This document shows, in pieces, positions 26,117-34,089 of a stretch of 38,004 nt of DNA. The notes under the pieces were generated by a model that ran no database searches, was not told where the DNA came from, and worked only from the letters and a program-made list of their open reading frames with translations. The position numbers were made by a program, and so were the translations under genes. Every line of letters begins with the position of its first letter. Position 1 is the first letter of the stretch. The stretch is from Candidatus Epulonipiscioides gigas (GTDB lineage: Bacteria > Bacillota > Clostridia > Lachnospirales > Cellulosilyticaceae): NCBI GenBank assembly GCA_001983555.1, contig LJHE01000087.1, positions 1-38,004 of the forward strand, in the 5' to 3' direction.

Positions 26117-27567
26117 CCCCCCCCCCGCTTTTTAAGTTCACTTCTTAATTTGATGTCTTCAATATAGAGCTCTAATTTAGAATAAGTATCATCTGTTAAT
26201 AATATTTGTAAATGCATGTCTATCTGTTCTCTAAACCATTTCGTTGCTTCGTTATTAAACTCTTCTACAGTATTTTTGTTAAATATCTCTTCAAACATTA
26301 ATTTTGCAATATATTCATTTGCTTTTGGTGTATAATGTGCCCATGAGTCTGTAAAAATTTTATCATTCATATCAGGAGCATTTAGCATAGAGTTAAGATC
26401 TATAAAATTAACTTCATTTACTAGACAAATTTCTTGAAAAACCCTTTTTAATTGAATAGCTTTTTGATTTACATAAGCTCTATTATTTAAATTATAAATT
26501 TCTAAATTTACAGCACTTCTGTTTACATAATTTATTAAATTAAGCTCATTTTGTGTTAAAATAAATTTTTCTTGTGTACCCATCCAAAATAGAATATATA
26601 ATTTAGCACAATATTTATCACAATATTTTTTTATTGATTTAATTAACTTAGCCTGCATTAAATACTTATAATCATATATTGATTGATAAGCATAAAATAC
26701 AGAACATATAACTATGTCTCCTTTAGCTAAATTTAAATTTTTTAACCATATAAATAATAATAAAAGACTATTATTTAATTGACGATCTGATGGATTTGGT
26801 TTTGAGTTATTGTGTACCTTATAATCATAATTAGAATTATCTATTAATTTTTGGAGTTGACTAGAAATAGTATATTGATCTTCATTCCCTAAACCAGCTA
26901 TTCTAGAATAGCCTAATATATAAATATTATGTTTATATTTTTCTTTAGAGCAAATAGTTTTCCTTAACCCATTTTCACTATTCCAATATTTAGATTTAAA
27001 TTTCTTAAATTTGGGGCTATTAAAAGATGTATTCACAAATTCTGCTCCCGTTCCCCAAGTTACCTCTGATAAATAATGATATGGATTTTGATTAAACTCT
27101 TCTATATGTTCATATCCTTGAAAACAAAATGGATTAATATTAATTCGTTTACCTTTTTTGAATCCAAATTTATCTATTTCTAAATCGTAACTTATCATTG
27201 AAAAGATATTAAAAGTATTATTTTTATATTCATCTAATTGATTTACTAATTTAATTTCTATTTTATTAGAACTATCAACATCTAAGCTTGCAATTATAAT
27301 ATTAATTTCAGTATTTGGCAATTTATTAAGCATCTTTTTAAATGAGGCAAATGAAATAACAGGCACATTTTCAATTTGTTTTATGGAACTGGCTTTTTTA
27401 TCTATAAAAAAATTTACACTAGGCACAACTCCGCAATGATCTGGTTTAGCTTTTGCTCCAGTATATACTTGCTTTCCAATTTCATCAGCACCATAAATTA
27501 CAACTATGCTTTCTTTAAGATATAGTGGGAATAAAAATTCATCTTCGTTTGTAATTATATTAACCAT
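26098..27567 (-). CDS. Rossmann/SGNH-hydrolase-like protein, first half of a split gene
   Basis: 489 aa as read. Residues 18-115 look like a Rossmann-type module (VVIYGADEIGKQ; INIIIASLD), similar to the N-terminal part of PglD/FkbM-type sugar enzymes. Residues 210-430 look SGNH-hydrolase-like: LGYSRIAGLGNEDQYTIS in place of the GDS block and, near the end, DSWAHYTPKANEYIA, which supplies the Asp/His pair. The protein ends KKRGGGVQQVA through the G10 run. One extra G joins it to the CitC-like frame (25538-26116), giving about 677 aa. AAGGGG precedes the ATG. The likely role is in cell-surface or carbohydrate modification, a low-confidence inference. Confidence 0.7.
   Translation of the reverse strand: MVNIITNEDEFLFPLYLKESIVVIYGADEIGKQVYTGAKAKPDHCGVVPSVNFFIDKKASSIKQIENVPVISFASFKKMLNKLPNTEINIIIASLDVDSSNKIEIKLVNQLDEYKNNTFNIFSMISYDLEIDKFGFKKGKRININPFCFQGYEHIEEFNQNPYHYLSEVTWGTGAEFVNTSFNSPKFKKFKSKYWNSENGLRKTICSKEKYKHNIYILGYSRIAGLGNEDQYTISSQLQKLIDNSNYDYKVHNNSKPNPSDRQLNNSLLLLFIWLKNLNLAKGDIVICSVFYAYQSIYDYKYLMQAKLIKSIKKYCDKYCAKLYILFWMGTQEKFILTQNELNLINYVNRSAVNLEIYNLNNRAYVNQKAIQLKRVFQEICLVNEVNFIDLNSMLNAPDMNDKIFTDSWAHYTPKANEYIAKLMFEEIFNKNTVEEFNNEATKWFREQIDMHLQILLTDDTYSKLELYIEDIKLRSELKKRGGGVQQVA
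26117..26126. repeat. G10 homopolymer (C10 on plus) at the junction of two enzyme domains
   Basis: Ten C on the plus strand in otherwise AT-rich DNA. With 10 G the upstream frame reads R-G-G-G-V-Q-Q-V-A-stop; with 11 or 8 G it reads R-G-G-G-S-T-T-G-C-I-V-V or a shorter version and enters the CitC-like frame. The tract could be a slipped-strand switch or an indel error. Confidence 0.9.
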
Positions 27568-27680
27568 TTTGCTACCCCTTTCAAATATTTATTACTAAAA
27601 TATATTGGTCTATATCAGAGCTAATATAACATATAGCATGGTAAAAATATACTTAATCTAGTTAATTTAAGCTTTTGCAA

Positions 27681-27717
27681 GCTCCCACTTATATAATATG
27701 TGGGAGCAATTGACATT
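27681..27717. repeat. Hairpin related to the one after topA
   Basis: GCTCCCAC (27681-27688) pairs with GTGGGAGC (27700-27707), followed by AATTGACA. The 16 bases GTGGGAGCAATTGACA are identical to 8939-8954, where they also form the second arm of a hairpin with a CTCCCA first arm. Probably a dispersed element end or a small REP-like repeat. Confidence 0.6.
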
Positions 27718-27729
27718 CGTTGGTATAAA

Positions 27730-27926
27730 TTACTTGTTGTTACTTTGAGCAAGAGTCTTCAATTTTTTTAAATATTCATTCTCTGATTTTAGATATAAAT
27801 TTTCTTGTTCTAGTTGTTTTAGTTGTTCTCCTATATTAAGAGATTTATCATTAATAGGTTTTTTCATATAGAGAAGTCCTTTTGGTTTCTCTATAGTAGC
27901 ATACCCATTTTCTATATTTTTATTTA
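27730..27926 (-). pseudogene. IS3-family OrfA C-terminal remnant
   Basis: About 65 codons in one frame: NGYATIEKPKG, then EQLKQLEQENLYLKSENEYL and KKLKTLAQSNNK-stop. This is the end of the helix-turn-helix/leucine-zipper OrfA of IS3 (IS150-type) elements, including the coiled coil. No OrfB follows, and an in-frame TAG closes the frame upstream. An ATG at 27867 lies inside it by chance. The bases up to 28024 hold nothing else recognisable. Confidence 0.7.
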
Positions 27927-28024
27927 TCTATTAATCGCACTTTTTTCTTATTGAACCAGCACTATTTCTATTTTAATTTTTATCTAACTTTTAGGGTGAA
28001 GTTCAAGATATTCCTGTATTTAAA

Positions 28025-28297
28025 TTAATTTTTATTAATTGTTAACTTTCTGTTAGATCTGATTTTCTTTAATTTTGCAAAATAAGTATAAGAGAATATG
28101 ATTACTAATGAAATTGGAAAATATGCAAAGAAGAAGTAGCTTAATAGATCAAAACCAAGTATTTGATAAATAGTACCTGATATGTTCATAAATATCATCC
28201 AACCCGCAGTATAAAATATAATACCGTAATACACAATTATCGCTAAAATACTTATAATAGCGTAAAGTTTTTCTTTATGATTACAGAAGTTTTGCAT
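28025..28297 (-). CDS. Small membrane protein, C-terminal half of a possibly split gene
   Basis: 90 aa as read, with two or three hydrophobic segments (about 12-38, 41-50, 52-72) and a basic end. There is no ribosome binding site before its ATG, and the frame is open upstream as far as the A7 run at about 28308-28314. One extra A there would fuse it to the preceding frame (28252-28488), giving a protein of about 154 aa with roughly four membrane spans. No family recognised. Confidence 0.5.
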   Translation of the reverse strand: MQNFCNHKEKLYAIISILAIIVYYGIIFYTAGWMIFMNISGTIYQILGFDLLSYFFFAYFPISLVIIFSYTYFAKLKKIRSNRKLTINKN

Positions 28298-28488
28298 AAG
28301 TTCAGAATTTTTTTACACAATAATATACTAATTATAATTGCAGATGCAATGGATATGATATACATATCAAGCCCACCTAAAATGCTGAAATCCAAGGACA
28401 TAGAAACATTGAGAGAAATATGAATTATTAAATATAACATAATTGTAGCTCTCCAACACACTCCATGAACACTTTTTGATTTTAACAT
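28252..28488 (-). CDS. Small membrane protein, N-terminal half of a possibly split gene
   Basis: 78 aa as read, with hydrophobic segments at about 15-32 and 42-58. A good AAAGGAG precedes the ATG, so translation starts here. After the A7 run the frame runs on only some 20 hydrophilic residues (ILNLCKTSVIIKKNF) and overlaps the next frame by 46 bp. Read as one gene with 28025-28297 it makes a more convincing membrane protein. Function unknown. Confidence 0.5.
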   Translation of the reverse strand: MLKSKSVHGVCWRATIMLYLIIHISLNVSMSLDFSILGGLDMYIISIASAIIISILLCKKILNLCKTSVIIKKNFTLL

Positions 28489-28657
28489 ATTTTATTCTCC
28501 TTTAATTTTTACTAAAGTAATTTTACGCTATCCTAACTCCTACTCAATTTAGAAATCACTCCTTATAATATACTAGTTAAATTGGCTTACCAAGAAAGAG
28601 GAGCTCGCAACTTTAGGAACTTCTCTTGAATATATAATGGGAAGTCAGAATAGATAA

Positions 28658-30130
28658 TTATTCAAAATCTTTTGCTTCTTCTTTTAGTCTATAAAGCTCT
28701 TTTTTTAGATCTTCTTGAATTTGAGCATAGTCTGGATTTCCATAGACATTATTTAGCTCATTAGTATCTTTGGTTAAATCAAATAGTTCCCAAGCTGGTT
28801 CTTTGCTTTCATCTATTGCACCAGTCTTGCCTAGAGCATCTCCATAATAATAGATAAGCTTATAGTCTTTTGTACGAACACCATAATGAGACCATACATA
28901 GTGATGAGCTAAATGCATCCAATATCTATAATACATAGAAGTTTGTATTTCAGGAGCATTTTCATCTTCTAATATTTGTCTAAATGATTTTCCTTGCATA
29001 TCAGAAGGAATTTCAACCCCTGCAAAGTCAAGGAACGTTTCCGCAAAGTCAAGATTTAATATCATTTTATCGCTTATACGCCCTGGTTTGATAGCTCTAG
29101 GATATTTAATTACAAAAGGCATCCTTAAAGATTCTTCGTACATAAAGCGTTTATCATACCAGCCATGGTCACCTAAAAAGAACCCTTGGTCTGAAGTGTA
29201 AACTACAATAGTATCTTCATCTATTCCTTCATCTTTTAAACAGTCTAACAATTTACCTATATTATCATCGACACTCGCCACACAACGTAAATAGTCTTTG
29301 ATATATCTCTGATATTTAAAATTTTTGAGCTCTTGATAACTGTTAAAGCTAACTGGCACTCCAGTTTCTCTAGGAGTTAACGTATATCCTTCTAAACTAT
29401 CGGGTAAAGCAATCATTTTAAATTGATTTACACCTGCTGGTGGAATTAGCTTTAAATCTCTATAGTTAAAATTACTCTCAATAGTCATTGTTGCCTCACG
29501 AGCAGCGTCACATCTTGTTGCATAGTCATCATTAAATGTTTCTGGCACAGGAATATCTCCATCTTTGTACATATCTTTATATGGTTCGCTTGGGTCCCAC
29601 GGTCTATGAGGAGCTTTGTGATGACACATAAGAAGAAACGGCTTACTTTTATCACGTTCTTTTATAAAGTCTATAGACATATCTCCAATTATATCAGTTG
29701 CATATCCCTCAAAAGTTTTGTCTATTCCTTGCTCTTTCATAATAGGGTTAAAATATTCTCCTTGCCCATGCAACACACAATAGTAATCAAATCCTGTTGG
29801 GTCATAATTTCCACCAAGTCCTAAATGCCATTTACCAATCATTGCAGTTTGATATCCTGCTGTTTGCAATAATTTTGGAAAAGTCTGTTGTCTGCCATCA
29901 AAATTATCAGCTAATGTCTCAACTCCATTTAAATGACTATGTTTGCCACTTAAGATAACTGCTCTGCTAGGAGCACAAATTGAGTTAGTACAAAAACAAT
30001 TGTCAAATCTCATTCCTTCGTTTGCAATTCTGTCCATATTAGGTGTAGTATTAATTTTGCTACCATAACAGCTCATCGCATGAGCTGCGTGGTCGTCTGT
30101 CATAATAAAAATAATATTAGGTTGTTTCAT
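28658..30130 (-). CDS. Sulfatase (Cys type), cytoplasmic
   Basis: 490-aa arylsulfatase-like enzyme of the alkaline phosphatase superfamily that should cleave sulfate esters, probably from a glycan. The signature C52-A-P-S-R56 carries the Cys that must be oxidised to formylglycine, and metal ligands are expected from TDD (11-13) and from YTSDQGFFLGDHG. GKWHLG is typical. There is no signal peptide, which is unusual for sulfatases and suggests action on imported oligosaccharides. The maturation enzyme (anaerobic sulfatase-maturating enzyme, anSME) is not in the window. It follows the GH2 gene on the same strand with a terminator between; AAAGGAG precedes the ATG. Confidence 0.92.
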   Translation of the reverse strand: MKQPNIIFIMTDDHAAHAMSCYGSKINTTPNMDRIANEGMRFDNCFCTNSICAPSRAVILSGKHSHLNGVETLADNFDGRQQTFPKLLQTAGYQTAMIGKWHLGLGGNYDPTGFDYYCVLHGQGEYFNPIMKEQGIDKTFEGYATDIIGDMSIDFIKERDKSKPFLLMCHHKAPHRPWDPSEPYKDMYKDGDIPVPETFNDDYATRCDAAREATMTIESNFNYRDLKLIPPAGVNQFKMIALPDSLEGYTLTPRETGVPVSFNSYQELKNFKYQRYIKDYLRCVASVDDNIGKLLDCLKDEGIDEDTIVVYTSDQGFFLGDHGWYDKRFMYEESLRMPFVIKYPRAIKPGRISDKMILNLDFAETFLDFAGVEIPSDMQGKSFRQILEDENAPEIQTSMYYRYWMHLAHHYVWSHYGVRTKDYKLIYYYGDALGKTGAIDESKEPAWELFDLTKDTNELNNVYGNPDYAQIQEDLKKELYRLKEEAKDFE

Positions 30131-30341
30131 TAATGATTATTCTCCTTTAATATCATATAATAAGAGTGGAATATTTTAGGCAAAGAGAATACTTTTAAGT
30201 TTTTTGCCACGTTCATTACATTATATATTCCAAGCTCTATAATATTATTTCGGCTTTATAATAAAATAAGTTCAGTTTTTTCAACCAATTAATACAAAGA
30301 ATCCCACACATTTTTTTCTATTGTCAATAATGTTGCTATAT

Positions 30342-30386
30342 AAAAAAAGCCTTAAATCTCACTGTAAAAATGAGCTCTAAGACTTA
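30342..30386 (-). terminator. Terminator after the GH2 gene
   Basis: Minus strand: AAGTCTTAGAGCTCA pairs imperfectly with TGAGATTTAAGGCTT and is followed by TTTTTTT (30348-30342). It lies just after the GH2 stop, so GH2 and the sulfatase are probably separate or partly uncoupled transcripts. Confidence 0.8.
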
Positions 30387-30397
30387 AATTTGATAAA

Positions 30398-33148
30398 TTA
30401 ATTAATTTCCCAATAAACTTTTCCGTGAATACCACAGTTTTCATTTTCGTATTTATTTACAATGTGAACAAATACTTTTTCATTTTTAGCAAAGCCTTCT
30501 AAAGGTACAACTATATTTTCACCATGAGGATTAGCTTTTAAAACTTTTTTAGAGAATTGTTTAGGCTGAGCATTTGGCCAAAATTGTTTGTCATGCTCTA
30601 CATATACTTCGGTTTCACCAGTTACATCTTCTAGTACAATTTTAACATCTTTTTCTCCGATATAATCTGGAACTAAGAGCTTAGTAGTATATTTTGCATA
30701 ACCAAAATCATTTGTAATTTCTTTTAAGCTTTCTGTTCCAAACTTAAATGGAATACTAGTATTCATATCGTTATAGTTAACTCGCTCTTCTAGGTCAACT
30801 TCTGCTACGATTGGCCATACTCTAAAGTTAGGTAAGTCCATTTTATCAGTTTGAGCTGGAACTTGTTTTTCTGGAGCTGTAAGGAAATCGCCACTAAATT
30901 CTGCTTTCATATCTCCACTTGTAATTGTTACTTTCACAGGTATATCTTTGTCTGTTTGTTTTACAATAATTTGTAATAAGCCAGCATTTAATGCATGTGC
31001 ATCTGCTAAAACAGGAGTGTGGTCTAATGAATTACCAGCACTTGCTCCGAGCAACACGCCATTTTCAACTTTATGATTAATTAAAAGTTTACTGGTTGGC
31101 ACAAAAAGACCATCTTCATCTGTTGCATAAGCTCGAAGAATTACAACGCCTTCTTCATTTGGTTTATTATCTGCTTTTAAGTGAATAGAGCTTTCTGATT
31201 TAGTTGTTTTAACTGACTCTCTTAAAACTTCTTTTCCATCTTTATATCCAACTGCTACAAGTTCACCTAGCTCAAATGGAACGCTCCACTCATTTTGGTC
31301 ATAAAAATTAACTTTTTGCTTATCAATTGATTTTCCATTTAAGAAGAGCTCTATTTCATCTAAATTAGAATAAGTCATTACTTTAATCATTTCACCTTCA
31401 TGACCAAATAAATTCCAGTGAGGGAATATATGAAGGATTGGCTCAGTTTTCCAAAACGCTTGGAGCAAATAAAAATTATCTTTTTCAAAGCAACAATTAT
31501 CAAGACCTCCACCAACATTTGTCACTTGTGGATAAACTGTTTCTCCTCTATATTCAATTCCAGGCCAATAGAAAATTCCAGCGATATAATCACGAGTATT
31601 TATTTCTTTCCAAAAACGTCTAAATGTTTCTCCAAAAGATGGGAAATGTATATCATATGATGTTGTCCCAAGAGCTGTATCTTCTGAAAAATAAACACTA
31701 CGAGGATTTCTAGTTGCTCCTGCTTCTGTAACAAGAATACATTTATCACTATGAATTTCATGAGAAGTGTCATAGAATTTGATTGCATAATTTATACTTA
31801 ATGTGTCAGATGCTAAAGATGCTTGAGAACCATAAAATCCACCATTTAGAGCAAGTGTTACAGGACGAGTTTTATCAAATCGCTTGATAAACATTTTGAT
31901 ATCTTCTAAGATATGTTTTCCTACTATAGTACTTTGTTCTGGTTCTTCATTTCCAGCTGACCATATAATAACACTCGGATGGTTTCTATCTCGTTTAACC
32001 ATAGATTCTATTTGCGAGAAAGCTTCTTTACTAGTTTCAAACCAGCGATTTTCATCCATTACTACTATACCATATTTATCACATAAGTCTAAAATATTAA
32101 TAGATGGATTATTATGAGCACAACGATATGCATTAACACCCATTTCTTTAAGCTTCTGAATTCTATATTCTTCAACAGCTTTTGGTACAGCAACACCTAA
32201 GCTTCCGTGGTCTTGATGAATACACACGCCTTTGAGCTTTACATGCTCACCATTTATAAAAACTCCTTTATCAGGATTAAACTCTACTGTTCTAAATCCA
32301 ATGTTTGTAACAATTTCATCTATTTTATTTCCATTTTCTTCAATGCTTACAATTATTTGATAAAGGTAAGGATTTTCAATGCTCCATCTTTTTAAATTGG
32401 AATAGTTTAATGTTTCCTTATAAGGTATATTATCTCCTGAGTTGATTGTTATTTCTTTTTGTCCAAGTTCAATAAGTGTATCTTTATCTTTTAGAGCATA
32501 TTTTATTGTAACATTTTTTGTTTCATAAGAATAATTTTGTAGAAGACCACTAGCTTCAATTTCAAAATCATCATCCTTAATATGAACTGGATTTATATAG
32601 TTTTCCCACCAACAAAGACGCACAAGAGCAGTTTTTAAAAGCCAAACATTTCTATATATTCCAGAACCTTCATACCACCAACCCTCAAAATCTGAGTTGT
32701 CTATATAAACAGCAAGAGTATTAATTTCTCCTATTCTTGCTACAGCACTAAAATCAATTTCAAAAGTATTATACATACTTGAATTTGTGCCCATTAGATG
32801 ACCATTTATCCAAATTTTAGTATTTTTCCCAACACCTTCAAATATAAAGGAAAGTCTTTTATTAGCATCAGTTTCTTCTAGCTTAAAGTATCTTCTATAC
32901 CAGGCATTGTTGCGCTTTAGAGAACCATGAGGTCCGTTATTTTTATCTGAATATTTGCCATTAATAACAAAATCATGTGGTAATGTTACATCTTGCCAGT
33001 CTGCATCATAATAAGAAGTACTTTCAGGTCCACGTCCACGTACAGTTTTGCTCATCATATATGTTTCTTGATGAGTTACTATAGGGTCTTTTCCAATATC
33101 GCCTTCAAAAAACTTGTAGCCAGTATTCATTAAAATTTTTTCTCGCAT
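30398..33148 (-). CDS. Glycoside hydrolase family 2 (beta-galactosidase-like)
   Basis: 916 aa, no signal peptide. A sugar-binding jelly-roll domain is at about 45-175 (DVTLPHDFVI; WYRRYF; GSGIYRNVWL) and an Ig-like domain at 180-290. The TIM barrel (about 292-580) has the acid/base Glu401 in WSAGNEE and a likely nucleophile Glu475 in LVTEAG; further beta domains of the DUF4982/GH2_C5 kind run to the end. The exact sugar (galactoside, glucuronide or other) cannot be told. Paired with the sulfatase, a sulfated plant, algal or host glycan fragment is a reasonable guess. AAAGGAG precedes the ATG. No transporter or regulator gene accompanies it. Confidence 0.92.
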   Translation of the reverse strand: MREKILMNTGYKFFEGDIGKDPIVTHQETYMMSKTVRGRGPESTSYYDADWQDVTLPHDFVINGKYSDKNNGPHGSLKRNNAWYRRYFKLEETDANKRLSFIFEGVGKNTKIWINGHLMGTNSSMYNTFEIDFSAVARIGEINTLAVYIDNSDFEGWWYEGSGIYRNVWLLKTALVRLCWWENYINPVHIKDDDFEIEASGLLQNYSYETKNVTIKYALKDKDTLIELGQKEITINSGDNIPYKETLNYSNLKRWSIENPYLYQIIVSIEENGNKIDEIVTNIGFRTVEFNPDKGVFINGEHVKLKGVCIHQDHGSLGVAVPKAVEEYRIQKLKEMGVNAYRCAHNNPSINILDLCDKYGIVVMDENRWFETSKEAFSQIESMVKRDRNHPSVIIWSAGNEEPEQSTIVGKHILEDIKMFIKRFDKTRPVTLALNGGFYGSQASLASDTLSINYAIKFYDTSHEIHSDKCILVTEAGATRNPRSVYFSEDTALGTTSYDIHFPSFGETFRRFWKEINTRDYIAGIFYWPGIEYRGETVYPQVTNVGGGLDNCCFEKDNFYLLQAFWKTEPILHIFPHWNLFGHEGEMIKVMTYSNLDEIELFLNGKSIDKQKVNFYDQNEWSVPFELGELVAVGYKDGKEVLRESVKTTKSESSIHLKADNKPNEEGVVILRAYATDEDGLFVPTSKLLINHKVENGVLLGASAGNSLDHTPVLADAHALNAGLLQIIVKQTDKDIPVKVTITSGDMKAEFSGDFLTAPEKQVPAQTDKMDLPNFRVWPIVAEVDLEERVNYNDMNTSIPFKFGTESLKEITNDFGYAKYTTKLLVPDYIGEKDVKIVLEDVTGETEVYVEHDKQFWPNAQPKQFSKKVLKANPHGENIVVPLEGFAKNEKVFVHIVNKYENENCGIHGKVYWEIN

Positions 33149-33288
33149 TTCAAATCTCCTTTAATATAGATAAAATTTGTACAGCTCAAAAAGTATAACA
33201 TATTTAAAGTTAAAATTAAAGGTAATTTTTGCATTTAGAAAATATTTAAAATAGCTAAGATAATAGTAATACAAAATCTCGTATATGT

Positions 33289-33309
33289 ATTCCACTATAG
33301 AAAGTGGAA
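33289..33309 (-). terminator. Weak hairpin after the Mrr-like gene
   Basis: TTCCACT/AGTGGAA stem four bases after the stop codon, without a T-run. Possible inefficient terminator or 3'-end stabiliser. Confidence 0.35.
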
Positions 33310-33313
33310 AAAC

Positions 33314-33853
33314 TTAAATCATATATTTAAGCAATAAATCTTCTAAACCTTTTCTATCTATTAATTCTACATTACATCCTTGTGCTTGTTTTATAGCAGG
33401 AGCTGTAAAGGTTGATGTGGTAATAACAGTTGCACTGTCTGCTCTATAATATTTTTGTCCACCAACAATACTTCTTACTACATCATTTCCTACTTTATTT
33501 GTGTTACTATAATACTTCACTTCTATAGCAATTTTTTCATATTTTCCTTCAGTTTGTTTTATTGCTAAAATATCTGCTCCATAATCATTAGTTTGAGATG
33601 TAATAATCGTTCCACTATATCCCATTTTTTTATATAATTTATATATTAATATTTCAAATTCTCGTGGTGACATATAATCTATTTGTTGTAGAAGAAATTG
33701 ATTTTGATTTTTAGTGTTTAATTTTGAGCTCGTTTCAGAATTCGTTTTATACGATATTTTTGACAAAATTAAATTGCATATAAGCGGAATAAATAATATT
33801 ATTACTATTATTGTAAAAATTGTTAAATTATTATACATAACTTTATTTCTCAT
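33314..33853 (-). CDS. Membrane-anchored Mrr-like restriction endonuclease domain protein
   Basis: 179 aa. A transmembrane helix at about 9-30 is followed by a linker and a PD-(D/E)xK nuclease domain of the Mrr_cat type (PF04471): Asp94 in NDYGADILAI, Glu111-x-Lys113 in IEVKYYS, and a following helix VGNDVVRSIVGGQKYYRAD. All the catalytic residues are kept. Such membrane-tethered Mrr-like proteins may guard against incoming DNA, but the role is not proven. No methylase or partner gene is adjacent, so a classical R-M system is unlikely. The start is only weakly supported; a second ATG lies five codons on. Confidence 0.85.
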   Translation of the reverse strand: MRNKVMYNNLTIFTIIVIILFIPLICNLILSKISYKTNSETSSKLNTKNQNQFLLQQIDYMSPREFEILIYKLYKKMGYSGTIITSQTNDYGADILAIKQTEGKYEKIAIEVKYYSNTNKVGNDVVRSIVGGQKYYRADSATVITTSTFTAPAIKQAQGCNVELIDRKGLEDLLLKYMI

Positions 33854-34089
33854 TTCTTATAGTTGAAACTTACATTCCTAAAAGAATGTAGGAATGTCAT
33901 CTTCTTATATTTCTCAAAAGAATATATATTAGAATTATATATAGTATTAACATTTTTCATAAATGTATATCAATATATAAAATATTATTTTTTGATAACT
34001 ATTTGCCTTTAAAAGATTTGCTGTATATGTTAAAGTAAATCAGACATTTTAAATGTTAAAAAATATATCAAATGTTGGAGGATAAATAA
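33854..34089. promoter_or_regulatory. Divergent region between the Mrr-like and dehydrogenase genes
   Basis: Contains the perfect dyad ACATTCCTA/TAGGAATGT (about 33871-33897), which could be an operator or hairpin, and otherwise AT-rich promoter-like sequence. No gene. Confidence 0.4.

Noticed and set aside
28574-28654. Short plus-strand frame with LTKKEELATLGTSLEYIMGS
   Set aside because: Reads like the tail of a protein, possibly a transposase or nuclease relic, but only 26 codons with no start and no family I can name.
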